Positions 9,928-18,530 of a DNA stretch of 64,000 nucleotides are shown in pieces. The position numbers and the translations under genes are program-made. The stretch's first letter is position 1, and each line of letters begins with the position of its first letter. The notes beneath the pieces are model-generated. The model was not told the DNA's origin and did no database searches. It was given only the letters and a program-made list of their open reading frames with translations. The stretch comes from Calamus simplicifolius (taxonomy: Eukaryota > Streptophyta > Magnoliopsida > Arecales > Arecaceae). The stretch spans positions 452,464 to 516,463 of the forward strand of contig UESW01005082.1 of NCBI GenBank assembly GCA_900491605.1. The letters are read 5' to 3'.

Positions 9928-10737
9928 TCAAATGTGCTTGAATACAATTTTCTTTAGATGACCAATTATCTCCATTACATCATCTTTTTGTGCTTTCTTA
10001 AAATTTTCAAGACTAGCTTCGATTTGAGAGACTGCAAGGTCAATATCCTTCTTTAATTGACCCGTTGCATGAACATACGATCCAGATCCATCGGCAATGC
10101 CTTCCATCCTTTCGAAGATCTTGTGAAGCTCAGCTCCAAAGGATTCTACAGAACTGCCTAAGGTATAGGATAGCATGTCCAGTCTCGAATTTAATTCTTC
10201 TTTTAACTGATTAAACTCATCCTTTAATTGATTAATTTGATTTGACCTGTGACTGTCATACTCAGCAAGTAAGCTTCTTAACTGATCAAGTTGTTCATTA
10301 TAAAATCTTCCAGAATTTGTAATAGGCTGATGTGGAGGTGATGGTATAGAACTCGGTCCGGCCTCCGAAGGTCCAGCAGACGAAGGTCCCGCAAATGATG
10401 AATCAGGGACTGATGGTCCCGCAGTAGATTGTCCCGGGATTTCTTCTATTCTGGTTCCCTCTGCACCATCCCTATCTATTCTTTCCTCTCTCCTCATCCA
10501 AACACCATTAACTTTCTTAAATCCCATTCTATGAATAGTAGAAGTGCTGTAATAATCAGTGTATCTCAGTTTTCTTAATGGTTCATTTTCCATGATGAGC
10601 ACACCCTGGCTTCTAAAAACTAATGTCAGAATCATACCGTAAGGCAGTGTTGATCTTTTCTTAGTAGCTGCCTCTGCCATGTATCCTATCATCATGCCAG
10701 CTAAATTGACTGGCCTCCCAGTGATAATGCAGTCCAT
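9928..10737 (-). CDS. copia env-like protein, C-terminal part
   Basis: 269 codons in the frame after a break near 10780-10800. Residues about 1-70 complete the plant transposon-protein domain (VNLAGMMIGYMAEAATKKRS, LPYGMILTLVF). A Ser/Pro/Gly linker follows (about 105-150). Then comes a long coiled coil (QLDQLRSLLAEYDSH, INQLKDEFNQLKEELNSRLD), ending at KKIVFKHI. No hydrophobic membrane anchor is evident, so 'env-like' describes position and family only. It lies downstream of pol in sense orientation, as in Sire elements. Confidence 0.75.
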   Translation of the reverse strand: MDCIITGRPVNLAGMMIGYMAEAATKKRSTLPYGMILTLVFRSQGVLIMENEPLRKLRYTDYYSTSTIHRMGFKKVNGVWMRREERIDRDGAEGTRIEEIPGQSTAGPSVPDSSFAGPSSAGPSEAGPSSIPSPPHQPITNSGRFYNEQLDQLRSLLAEYDSHRSNQINQLKDEFNQLKEELNSRLDMLSYTLGSSVESFGAELHKIFERMEGIADGSGSYVHATGQLKKDIDLAVSQIEASLENFKKAQKDDVMEIIGHLKKIVFKHI

Positions 10738-11335
10738 CAGAACGTCTCGCTCCGAGACATACTCGAATCTCCCTATTTTGGAAATAAGATTCTACCATAA
10801 TATTATGCAATAATCTGAGTTCTAGGTTTAACTGATTAGCAAAGATCTCTTCGAACTCAGTCACATCTCTTCCTAGCATCCTTGATAGTGCACCACTTCT
10901 GTCATTAAGTTGACATTCCATTAAACCAACAGTGGGCATTTCTAATAGTGTTCCAAGAATCTCAGTTGTTACCATAACCCTAGTTCCTCTCACTGTGCTT
11001 ATCAATCCTCCTTCTCCTCTGCTTAATCCATTATAAAACTCCCTTACCAATGCCGGATATGTGGGCAAATCTAGTGAGCACACTTTCTCCCATCCCATAT
11101 CCCTTAAATTTCTTCCAATAGAGAAACCCTCCGATTCAAATAAATCAAAATTAACTTTTCTCCCAGTGGTAATGGTCTTACCAGCTAATTGATCGACGAC
11201 CTTAGGAGATGAGGGTGAAGGTGGAGAATCCTCTTGAGTGGCCGAAGAGGAAGAAGGCGATTGTTGCCTCCGAACCGTGCGTTTCTTCGTTGGAACGGAT
11301 GCTCCAGCGACGAATCCGCGCCTCTTTGGTGCCAT
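10661..11335 (-). CDS. copia env-like protein, N-terminal part
   Basis: The likely start is the ATG at 11335 (MAPKRRGFVAGASVPTKKRT); codons before it run through the GAGTCGACTC array and look like leader. The basic N-terminus resembles a nuclear-targeting sequence. From about residue 60 it matches the plant 'putative transposon protein' domain found in Sire env-like ORFs (FSIGRNLRDMGWEKV, YPALVREFYNGLS, MVTTEILGTLLEMP). The last part of this frame is out of register: an indel near 10780-10800 shifts the real protein into the frame ending at 9928. Confidence 0.75.
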   Translation of the reverse strand: MAPKRRGFVAGASVPTKKRTVRRQQSPSSSSATQEDSPPSPSSPKVVDQLAGKTITTGRKVNFDLFESEGFSIGRNLRDMGWEKVCSLDLPTYPALVREFYNGLSRGEGGLISTVRGTRVMVTTEILGTLLEMPTVGLMECQLNDRSGALSRMLGRDVTEFEEIFANQLNLELRLLHNIMVESYFQNREIRVCLGARRSDGLHYHWEASQFSWHDDRIHGRGSY

Positions 11336-11439
11336 TGAGAGGATTGGAAGGTTAATCAGGGGTTTTGAGTGGATTTGGGGAAGTTGGAAAAGTTTTGGAG
11401 TTCTTAGGAACGGTTTAGGAGACGATTGGAATGATTGGG

Positions 11440-11640
11440 GTCGACTCCGCCTTTTTATTTTTAACCTAACTCGACTTAGAGTCGACTCCCGAAAACTGGG
11501 TGTCGGCTCCGAGCCAGAAAGTCTGTCAGCGCTCGTATTAGAGTCGGCTCTACAAAAGCCAGAGTCGGCTCTAATCACTCAGACAGAATATCAAAAACTC
11601 AGGTGTCGACTCCGCAAACTGTCAGAGTCGGCTCTAACAG
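11440..11640. promoter_or_regulatory. second GAGTCGACTC-type array, upstream of env-like ORF
   Basis: About seven to eight palindrome-core matches (GAGTCGACTC, GAGTCGGCTC, GTCGACTCC) in 200 bp, placed just upstream of the env-like ATG at 11335 in its direction of reading. The same motif fills part of the LTR. The position suggests a leader or an internal promoter for the env-like unit; this is inference. Confidence 0.55.
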
Positions 11641-11828
11641 TTTCAAGATAAAAAATTGAGTTTCAAACATTTGAAACTGTTCAATTTAATCATCAAATTA
11701 TAGATTAAAGTTATTTAGCAATTGGGGAAACATTGAATCAAGATCTAGATAGATTTCCTTATTGAAATATCAAGATTTTTCAAGAAAATGATGAAATCTA
11801 GATTGATGTCCTTAAGAGTTTCAGAAAA

Positions 11829-12734
11829 CTATTCCAAAGGATCACAAACTCCTAATTCTCCTCTAAAATAACAAAATCTTTCTTCACTTAAGGGTTTTGT
11901 TAATATATCTGCAAGTTGTTCTTCAGTATTCACATAATCAAGACAAATTTCATTATTGGCTACATGTTCTCTTATAAAGTGATATCTTATTTCAATATGC
12001 TTTGTTCTTGAATGTTGAATTGGATTTTTAGTAAGATTTATTGCACTTGTATTATCACATCTTATGGGTGTCTTATCAAGTGTGATACCATAGTCTTCAA
12101 GTTGTCTCTTAATCCATAGGATTTGAGCACAGCAACTTCCTGCTGCAACATATTCTGCTTCCGCAGTAGATAATGCAACCGAATTTTGCTTTTTGCTAAA
12201 CCATGAGATTAAGTTACTTCCTAAAAATTGGCATGCACCACTTGTGCTTTTTCTATCTAACTTGCATCCGGCATAATCAGAATCTGAGTATGCAATTAGA
12301 TTTAATGTGGAGTCTCTAGAATACCATAAACCTACATTTTTTGTTCCACTTAAGTATCTTAGTATTCTTTTAACAGCTATTAAGTGTGATTCTTTAGGTT
12401 CTGATTGAAATCTAGCACATAAACATACATAAAACATAATATCTGGTCTACTTACTGTCAAATAAAGAAGAGATCCGATAATACCTCGATAGTATTTTTG
12501 ATCAACCTTTTTACCTTCTTCATCTTTGTCCAGCTTGCATGAAGGACTCATTGGTGTTCCGAGGGGTTTAATTGATTCCATACCAAATTTCTTTAATATT
12601 CTCTTGTGTACTTTGTTTGGTTGATAAAGATACCCTCTTTGCTTTGTTTGATTTGGAGTCCAAGAAAGAAGTTGAGTTCTCCCATCATGCTCATCTCGAA
12701 TTCTCCCTGCATCAACTTTGCAAATTCTTGACAA
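11829..12734 (-). CDS. copia pol C-terminus: connection and RNase H
   Basis: 301 codons. RT thumb/connection (GTPMSPSCKLDKDEEGKKVD, YRGIIGSLLYLTVSRPDIMF) then copia RNase H (LIAYSDSDYAGCKLDRKSTS with catalytic Asp, LSTAEAEYVAAGSCCAQILW with Glu, CDNTSAINL with Asp, RTKHIEIRYHFIRE). It degrades the RNA strand during cDNA synthesis. Stop is TAG. The first residues are out of frame with RT at 12593-12928, showing a break near 12610-12700. Confidence 0.9.
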   Translation of the reverse strand: MSRICKVDAGRIRDEHDGRTQLLSWTPNQTKQRGYLYQPNKVHKRILKKFGMESIKPLGTPMSPSCKLDKDEEGKKVDQKYYRGIIGSLLYLTVSRPDIMFYVCLCARFQSEPKESHLIAVKRILRYLSGTKNVGLWYSRDSTLNLIAYSDSDYAGCKLDRKSTSGACQFLGSNLISWFSKKQNSVALSTAEAEYVAAGSCCAQILWIKRQLEDYGITLDKTPIRCDNTSAINLTKNPIQHSRTKHIEIRYHFIREHVANNEICLDYVNTEEQLADILTKPLSEERFCYFRGELGVCDPLE

Positions 12735-12928
12735 AGAGAATTGTTAGTAGCGCCAAAAACAATGTCATCAACATATATTTGTACTACAAGTAAATCTTTA
12801 CTTTTTCTTTTCAAAAATAATGTTTTATCAACATTTCCTCTTATGAAATCATTTTCAATTAAGAATTTACTTAACCTATCATACCAAGCTCTAGGTGCTT
12901 GTTTCAAACCATATAAAGCTTTGTGCAA
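12593..12928 (-). CDS. copia reverse transcriptase, palm segment
   Basis: 111 codons with the copia RT hallmarks KALYGLKQAPRAWYDRL and the catalytic YVDDIVFG. It ends in GLQIKQSKEGIFINQTKYT, just before the frame change into the RNase H segment. Confidence 0.9.
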   Translation of the reverse strand: MHKALYGLKQAPRAWYDRLSKFLIENDFIRGNVDKTLFLKRKSKDLLVVQIYVDDIVFGATNNSLCQEFAKLMQGEFEMSMMGELNFFLGLQIKQSKEGIFINQTKYTREY

Positions 12929-13200
12929 TTTAAAAACGTGATTTGAAAATTCGTGATCTTCAAAACCTGGTGGTTGTTCTACATAAACTTCTTCATTTAT
13001 AAATCCATTTAAAAATGCGCTTTTTATCCATTTGAAATAAGTTAAAGTTCATATGACATGCAAATGCAAGTAATAGTCTAATGGCTTCTAATCTAGCAAC
13101 TGGTGCAAAGGTTTCATCAAAATCAATACCTTCCTCTTGATTATATCCTTTAGCAACCAATCTAGCCTTGTTTCTAATTACTATTCCATTTTCATCTAGT
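12929..13200 (-). pseudogene. copia RT N-terminal segment, frameshifted
   Basis: On the minus strand this encodes the RT entry region (KARLVAKGYNQEEGIDFDE, FAPVARLEAIRLLLA). Two small indels, one in an A run near 13203 and one near 13025, put it out of frame with integrase and with the palm segment. Confidence 0.85.
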
Positions 13201-14316
13201 TTATTTAAAAATCCATTTTGATCCTATTACTGAATGATTTTTAGGTCTTTCAACTAAAGTCCAAACATTATTTCTTGTAAATTGATTTAATTCTTCTTGC
13301 ATTGCTAACATCCAATTATTATCTTTTTCAGCATCTTCTATAGTTTTAGGTTCAATTTGTGATACAAATGCAAGATGATTACTAATATTTCTCATATATG
13401 ATCTAGTTCTTATACCTTGAGATGGATCACCTATAATCAATTCCTTAGGATGACTATGGGCATATCTCCAGTCTCTTGGAAGATCTATATCATTATGATC
13501 AATATTGACATCATCGTCCTTATGTGAATCATCATCTTTAGCTTCTTGCTCATGATCTGAAGATACTTCAATATTAAGTTTTTCAAGATCTTTTTCAATT
13601 ATGTTTGTATCTTCCTCATCATCAATCTTTTCAGATCTAGTTGCTAAAGATTCATCAAACACTACATGTATGGATTCTTCAACAATTAAGGTTTTCTTGT
13701 TAAAGATTCTATAAGCTTTACTAGTTGTTGAATAACCTAGAAAAATTTCTTCATCAGATTTAGCATCAAATTTTCCTAAGTTGTTTTTACCATTATTATG
13801 AATAAAACATTTACATCCAAATGCATGAAAGTATTTTATATTTGGTTTTCTTTCATTCCATAATTCATAAGGTGTTTTCTTTAAGATTGGTCTTATTAGG
13901 GCTCGATTTAAGATGTAGCATGCTGTGTTAATAGCTTCCGCCCAAAAATACTTTGGTAAGTTGCTTTCGCATAGCATGGTACGGGCCATGTTTTCTAGAG
14001 TCCTATTTTTCCTTTCAACTACACCATTTTGCTGTGGAGTCCTAGGGGCTGAAAAATTATGATTAATTCCATTTTCAGTGCAGAAATTTTCAAATAAGTG
14101 ATTTTCAAATTCTGTTCCATGATCACTTCTTAGAGATACTATAGTAGTGTTTTTCTCATTTGTGACTTTCTTGAAGAATTTCAGGAATATTGAGAAAGTC
14201 TCATCTTTGTGAGCTAAAAACATTACCCAAGTATATCTAGAATAATCATCTACAATCACTAGACCATATTTCTTTCCTCCTAGACTTGTGGTTCTAGTTG
14301 GTCCGAAAAGATCCAT
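13201..14316 (-). CDS. copia integrase
   Basis: 371 codons. Core catalytic residues: D in LVIVDDYSRYTWV, D in RSDHGTEFENHLF, E in PQQNGVVERKNRTLE. The C-terminus carries the copia GKFDAKSDEEIFLGYS motif (GKLEAK-like) and a Glu/Asp-rich linker into RT (WRYAHSHPKELIIGD). It inserts cDNA into chromosomal DNA, making 5-bp duplications. Confidence 0.93.
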   Translation of the reverse strand: MDLFGPTRTTSLGGKKYGLVIVDDYSRYTWVMFLAHKDETFSIFLKFFKKVTNEKNTTIVSLRSDHGTEFENHLFENFCTENGINHNFSAPRTPQQNGVVERKNRTLENMARTMLCESNLPKYFWAEAINTACYILNRALIRPILKKTPYELWNERKPNIKYFHAFGCKCFIHNNGKNNLGKFDAKSDEEIFLGYSTTSKAYRIFNKKTLIVEESIHVVFDESLATRSEKIDDEEDTNIIEKDLEKLNIEVSSDHEQEAKDDDSHKDDDVNIDHNDIDLPRDWRYAHSHPKELIIGDPSQGIRTRSYMRNISNHLAFVSQIEPKTIEDAEKDNNWMLAMQEELNQFTRNNVWTLVERPKNHSVIGSKWIFK

Positions 14317-14327
14317 ATGAAGTAGCT

Positions 14328-14954
14328 CTAAAGCCCTAGAAGTTGAAACAATATTTTTAGATTTGAAAGAACTTCTAGTTTGTTTTCCAAATTGACATGC
14401 ATCACAGATTTTGTTATTTTAAAATCTAACTTAGGTAAACCTTTAACTAAATCCATTTTAATTAGTTTTGAAATAAGGTGTGTGCTTGCATGACCTAATC
14501 TACGATGCCATAACCATCCAATATCATTTATGTTAGCATTGTCAGCAATTAGGCAATGACTACTTTCAGATATTTTGTCTAAGTCAACTAAGTACACATT
14601 GCCATATCTATAACCAGTAAAAACAATGCTATCATTAATGGAATCAGATACTATGCAAATAGAAGATTTAAATGAAACATTAAAGTTCTTATCACATAGT
14701 TGGCTTATACTAATTAAATTGTGCCTTAAACCATCAACATAAAGTACATTATCAATAAATATAGATGGAGTTATGCGAACTTTATCAAGGCCCTTAATTT
14801 GACCTTTACCGTTATCGCCAAACGTCACAACTCCACCTTTCTTTTCTTCCAGGGTGATGAATTCATCTTTGTCACCCGTCATATGTCTTGAGCAGCCACT
14901 ATCAAGGTACCACTTTTTCTTTGATCTTTTGGCTACAAGACATTCCTGCAACAT
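14328..14954 (-). CDS. copia protease and gag-pre-integrase domain
   Basis: 208 codons. The aspartic protease active site is WYLDSGCSRHMTGD at about residue 15. The later GWLWHRRLGHAS is the integrase HHCC N-terminal zinc region. The frame changes just before the integrase core near 14320-14420, where the zinc-region CXXC is read out of frame. Confidence 0.9.
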   Translation of the reverse strand: MLQECLVAKRSKKKWYLDSGCSRHMTGDKDEFITLEEKKGGVVTFGDNGKGQIKGLDKVRITPSIFIDNVLYVDGLRHNLISISQLCDKNFNVSFKSSICIVSDSINDSIVFTGYRYGNVYLVDLDKISESSHCLIADNANINDIGWLWHRRLGHASTHLISKLIKMDLVKGLPKLDFKITKSVMHVNLENKLEVLSNLKILFQLLGL

Positions 14955-15176
14955 AATTTAAACTTTATGTTTAGGTACCCAAGCTTTCTTGGGTCCTTCA
15001 TGGTTAGTAGCAACAAAAATTGTTCCTTTCGGAACCCATATTTTCTTTGCTTTAATATTTAACTTGTTGTTATTATTTAACGTTTTGCATTCAAATGATT
15101 TATGACCCTTTTCATTACATTTGAAACAAGTTATATTACTTTGGTTGGCTTTTATAAAAATATTCTTTAAAGATTT
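14955..15176 (-). pseudogene. copia gag-pol joint with second zinc knuckle
   Basis: Minus-strand translation shows CFKCNEKGHKSFEC (15087-15128), a CX2CX4HX4C knuckle, then KIWVPKGTIFVAT, typical of Sire-like elements. It is out of frame with the coiled-coil ORF upstream, and a stop follows VPKHKV just before the protease frame. Stop readthrough is known in this lineage, but with so many other breaks this may be simple damage. Confidence 0.75.
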
Positions 15177-15782
15177 TTATTTCCTTAATGTGTTATACCC
15201 TAAACCTGCTTTGTCAAAAACAGCTTTTTGACTATCCAAAATCATATTTAGTTTTGTTGAGCTTAGAGTAAATTTTTCAACAATGTCTTTATACTTTTTA
15301 ACATCTTTCTTCAATAAATCATTATCTTTAGAGATCGATTCTTTTTCTAAAGTTAAGGTTTCTAATTGAATTTTTAAATCCTTTGTTGAGTTTTTAGTTT
15401 CAGATTTTAACAAATCTATTTCTTGATTAATATTTTCTCTTTCTTTCCTAAGTTCTTCTTTTTCATTAGTTAAGTTCTTAACTTCTAAAGCTAATTCATT
15501 TTTACTTTTAGCTAAGCTAATATTATCATTTTTCAAAAACTTATACTTCTTTTTCAAAGATTTAAAATCAATCATCAATTCATTGAAAGCTTCAAACATT
15601 TCATCAAATGTAAATTCATCATTTGAGATTTCAGAACTTACCTCATTGTCGTTGTCGTCGTTGTTGGCCATGAAGCAGATATTGGCAACTTCCTTTTGTT
15701 CATTTTCTTCCGATGAGGAAGATTCATCAGACCATGTTGTCATGTATGCTTTCTTCTTTTTCTTGTAGGCCTTTTTCAGCAA
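15177..15782 (-). CDS. copia gag C-terminal coiled-coil segment
   Basis: 201 codons, Lys/Glu/Asn-rich with continuous heptads (MIDFKSLKKKYKFLKNDN, LALEVKNLTNEKEELRKERE). It lies between the two zinc knuckles. Such a long coiled coil supports placement in the Sire/Maximus group. It probably supports particle assembly; that is inferred. Confidence 0.85.
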   Translation of the reverse strand: MLKKAYKKKKKAYMTTWSDESSSSEENEQKEVANICFMANNDDNDNEVSSEISNDEFTFDEMFEAFNELMIDFKSLKKKYKFLKNDNISLAKSKNELALEVKNLTNEKEELRKERENINQEIDLLKSETKNSTKDLKIQLETLTLEKESISKDNDLLKKDVKKYKDIVEKFTLSSTKLNMILDSQKAVFDKAGLGYNTLRK

Positions 15783-15784
15783 AG

Positions 15785-16309
15785 GACAATCATATTTAAA
15801 GTGCCCTGGCTTTTTGCACTCATAACATACTAAGGGCTCTTTTCTTTTTCTTTCTCCTTGTCCTTTTTCTTATCTTTTTCTCCATCAAATCTTGCTCCAA
15901 ATTTCTTTTTATGGAATGGCCTTTTTCTCATAAACCTTCTGAATTTTTTGGCCAGGAGAGCAGTTTCATCATCATCCTCATCATTACTTTCACTGCTGCT
16001 CTCTTCCATTTCTGCAGTCTTGAGGGCAAGAGTTTTCTTCCTTTTTGTTTCCTCCTCAACATGCTGCTTCATCGTCAGCTCGTGGGTCATTAAGGATCCT
16101 AGAAGCTCTTCTAAGGGTAGTGCATTGAGGTCCTTTGCTTCTTGGATGGCAGTGACTTTTGCTTCCCACGCTTTTGGTAGTGACCTAAGAATTTTGCGCA
16201 CAAGGTCAGCATTAGAATAAATTCTACCAAGACTCTTTAAACCATTCACAATATCAGTGAATCTAGTGAACATGCATGTGATGGTTTCAGTTTGTTCCAT
16301 TGTAAACAA
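15785..16309 (-). CDS. copia gag central domain and first zinc knuckle
   Basis: The open frame 15830-16309 encodes the copia gag fold (ETITCMFTRFTDIVNGLKSL, LVRKILRSLPKAWEAKVTAI, ELLGSLMTHELTMKQH) and a basic tail. The zinc knuckle CYECKKPGHFKYDC is encoded at 15785-15827, one frame off, so an indel lies near 15830. Confidence 0.88.
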
Positions 16310-16331
16310 TTCATATTATGAACCAAAATAT

Positions 16332-16718
16332 TTATTTTGATTCCTTAACTTGGTTTGTTCCTTCATGAGTTATTTCCAACCTATCCCAAATTTCTTTTGC
16401 GGAATTACATGTTGAGATACGGTTGAATTCATTAGAGTCTAAGGAACAATATAAGATATTAATGGCTTTAGCATTTAGTTGTGCCATTCTCCTATCATTA
16501 TCATTCCAATCCCTTTCGGGCTTAGGAACAATAGTGCCATCAATAAGGTGTGTGGGTGTACTAGGTCCGTTTATTATTACTCCCCACAATTCATAGTCCG
16601 AAGCTTGAATGAATATTCTCATTCTAGATTTCCAATATGAATAGTTGGTTCCATTAAATAAAGGAGGTCGATTCGTAGAATGACCTTCAGCAAAACATGA
16701 ACCACTTTGTGTTGCCAT
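16332..16718 (-). CDS. copia gag N-terminus
   Basis: Starts with ATG at 16718, 49 bases after the primer site. Contains the conserved RPPLFNGTNYSYWKSRMRIF motif of copia gag near residue 18 and continues to EIWDRLEITHEGTNQVKESK, where the frame is lost near 16320. Confidence 0.92.
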   Translation of the reverse strand: MATQSGSCFAEGHSTNRPPLFNGTNYSYWKSRMRIFIQASDYELWGVIINGPSTPTHLIDGTIVPKPERDWNDNDRRMAQLNAKAINILYCSLDSNEFNRISTCNSAKEIWDRLEITHEGTNQVKESK

Positions 16719-16765
16719 AAGGATCTTTAGCCCTTGATCGTGAGATCAAATTCTAATGAGCACTT

Positions 16766-16777
16766 GCTCTGATACCA
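16766..16777 (-). other. copia primer-binding site (initiator tRNA-Met)
   Basis: Minus strand reads TGGTATCAGAGC, complementary to the 3' end of initiator tRNA-Met, two bases inside the 5' LTR. Confidence 0.95.
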
Positions 16778-16779
16778 AT

Positions 16780-18247
16780 TGTTGGCCCAGATGGCAACCC
16801 AAGAGGGGGGTGAATTGGGTCTTTTAAAAATTAGCCCCTTTCTTAAAATAGTTTGCTTGTGATTAATGAGTGCAAATGCAAGATAACTATAGAGATAGAT
16901 AAAGAGACAATGAGACACTGCAAACACCAAAGATTTTATAGTGGTTCGGTGTAATCAACACCTACGTCCACTCCCAAGATTCACTTGGGTCCACACTATA
17001 ATCTCTCTAGATTACAGCCGAGTTGTTTTCCAAGCTCACAACTCAAACTTGTTGTTTTACCGGGTGCACAACGAACCCAGTTGGTTTTACTCGGTCTTAC
17101 CAGCACAAAATCCTACACGTTTTTTTTCACGGGCTCACAACTAACCCAAGCTTAAACAAGCTTAACCCGAGGTAAACTACCTCCTCTAGTTCAATCCCCC
17201 AGATTGAACTAGGCAAAAATAAGATGAGTATTGTGTGTGAATACAAAGCTCCTCAATGAGCAAATATACAAATTTAAGAATAAGGTTTAGAAAAGCCTGA
17301 TTTGTAGATAGGTTGGCTTTTGATCTTTTCTTCTTTTCTTCTTTTCTTCTTCTCTTGCTGGATTGAATCAAGCCTCAGCTCCGATTCTTCGTGGTTGAAG
17401 CAGTTGAGAAGGGATGAAAAGCAAGAACCGAATCTCCTTTCTCCAAGTTGGGAAATCCTCCAAGACTTTGATTTTGAATGCTTTGGATTCCTCTTGAGCC
17501 TTTTGGAGTGGAGTGGATTTGAGCTAGATGGTTTTTCCTTTCAAGATTCAAGCTCACGGATTTTTGAAGTGGGATTTGTCTATCTCAGATTTTCTCTTTG
17601 TTTTTCAGATTTTCCGTTTTTCTCTCTTCTTCTACTTCTCTTTTTTGAGCAATAGACTCCCCTTCTTATAGATTTCTTTTACACCTCTTTTGGAATAAAA
17701 CTATCCGTTGGAATGTACCTTCTATCAAAATATATCCGTTAGAAATGAGTAAAAATAGAAAAGTTACCGTTAGAGCTGATCTGGCAACTTCGTTTTTCGT
17801 TCCAGGTGGGTTGGAGTCGACTCTAACTTTTCTGGAGTCGGCTCTAGCTCGAGGCATTTTAAACTGATATTTCCGGAGTCGTCTCTGGCTTTTCTGGGGT
17901 CGACAAGAAACTTTTCCGGAGTCGACTCTAACTTACCCGGAGTCGACTCTAGGTTGGAGCCAGAAAAATTGACTTTCTGCTTCGTCTGTGAGAGTCGACT
18001 CTAACAGTCTCGGAGTCGACTCTAATGACCGTGCCAGTTCCGGAGTCGGCTCTGTGATTCTCGGAGTCGACTCTAACGTCTGCAATTCTTACCTAGACAT
18101 TAGATTCGATCCAGAACACATTGTAACTCTTGATTTTGATCTTTCAATAGTCTTATAGGCTGAAACACTAAATCAAAATCATCAGAGCCTTCAAAAATTA
18201 TACTCAAATAGTTTTGTTAATCATCAAAATCATCAATTGGGTCAACA
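16780..18247 (-). repeat. copia 5' LTR
   Basis: 1,468 bp, near-identical to 7845-9317, with TGTTG...CAACA ends. The palindrome array is repeated at about 17814-18080. Followed directly by the TSD copy AAGGC at 18248-18252. Confidence 0.96.
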
Positions 18248-18445
18248 AAGGCGCTCCTAGACCAGGTGGGTAAGAGCCTGAACTTGCTGGACCAGCGTAG
18301 CAAACTGGTCCTGGGTCACCGGAATGGCAGGCGGCGACGGAGTCTCGACAGGTGGGGGTTGTGGCGCTGTGGCGCCAGTCGGATCAGGCCTCTGGGAGGC
18401 GACCTGATCTTGGGCATCAGAGGTTACTCTCTTCCGGTTGGCCAT
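18248..18445 (-). CDS. Gypsy-1 gag N-terminus
   Basis: Starts at ATG 18445 (MANRKRVTSDAQDQ). Pro/Thr-rich, then a short helix (QFATLVQQVQALTHLV) also found at the same place in gag of Gypsy-2 and Gypsy-4. A stop lies at 18257-18259 just before the copia junction; the domain continues at 7844 on the far side of the insertion. Confidence 0.85.
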
Positions 18446-18509
18446 CAGAGAGGTTCTTCTCCGGATTGAGATCCTTGTCTCCTTTCTTCAAGTTTTAATG
18501 GGACTTGAG

Positions 18510-18527
18510 ACCCTTCCTCTAGCGCCA
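18510..18527 (-). other. Gypsy-1 primer-binding site
   Basis: Minus strand reads TGGCGCTAGAGGAAGGG right after the LTR. It is a variant of the TGGCGCGCCAGGAAGGGG site in Gypsy-2 and Gypsy-4. The matching tRNA (acceptor stem starting GCGCCAG) is not assigned. Confidence 0.75.
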
Positions 18528-18530
18528 ATC

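Larger units (their letters stand above)
7845..18247 (-). mobile_element. Ty1/copia element, Sire-like, with env-like ORF; complete with TSD
   Basis: Two near-identical LTRs with TGTTG...CAACA ends, the 5-bp duplication AAGGC, an initiator tRNA-Met primer site next to the right LTR and a purine tract next to the left LTR define a whole 10.4 kb minus-strand insertion. Order: gag with coiled coil and two zinc knuckles, protease, integrase, RT, RNase H (integrase before RT is the copia order), then an extra env-like ORF. The long coiled coil and the extra 3' ORF point to the Sire/Maximus lineage. By eye the LTRs differ at about 8 substitutions plus small indels in about 1,470 bp, so the insertion is recent. 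Frameshifts break all major ORFs. Confidence 0.96.
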
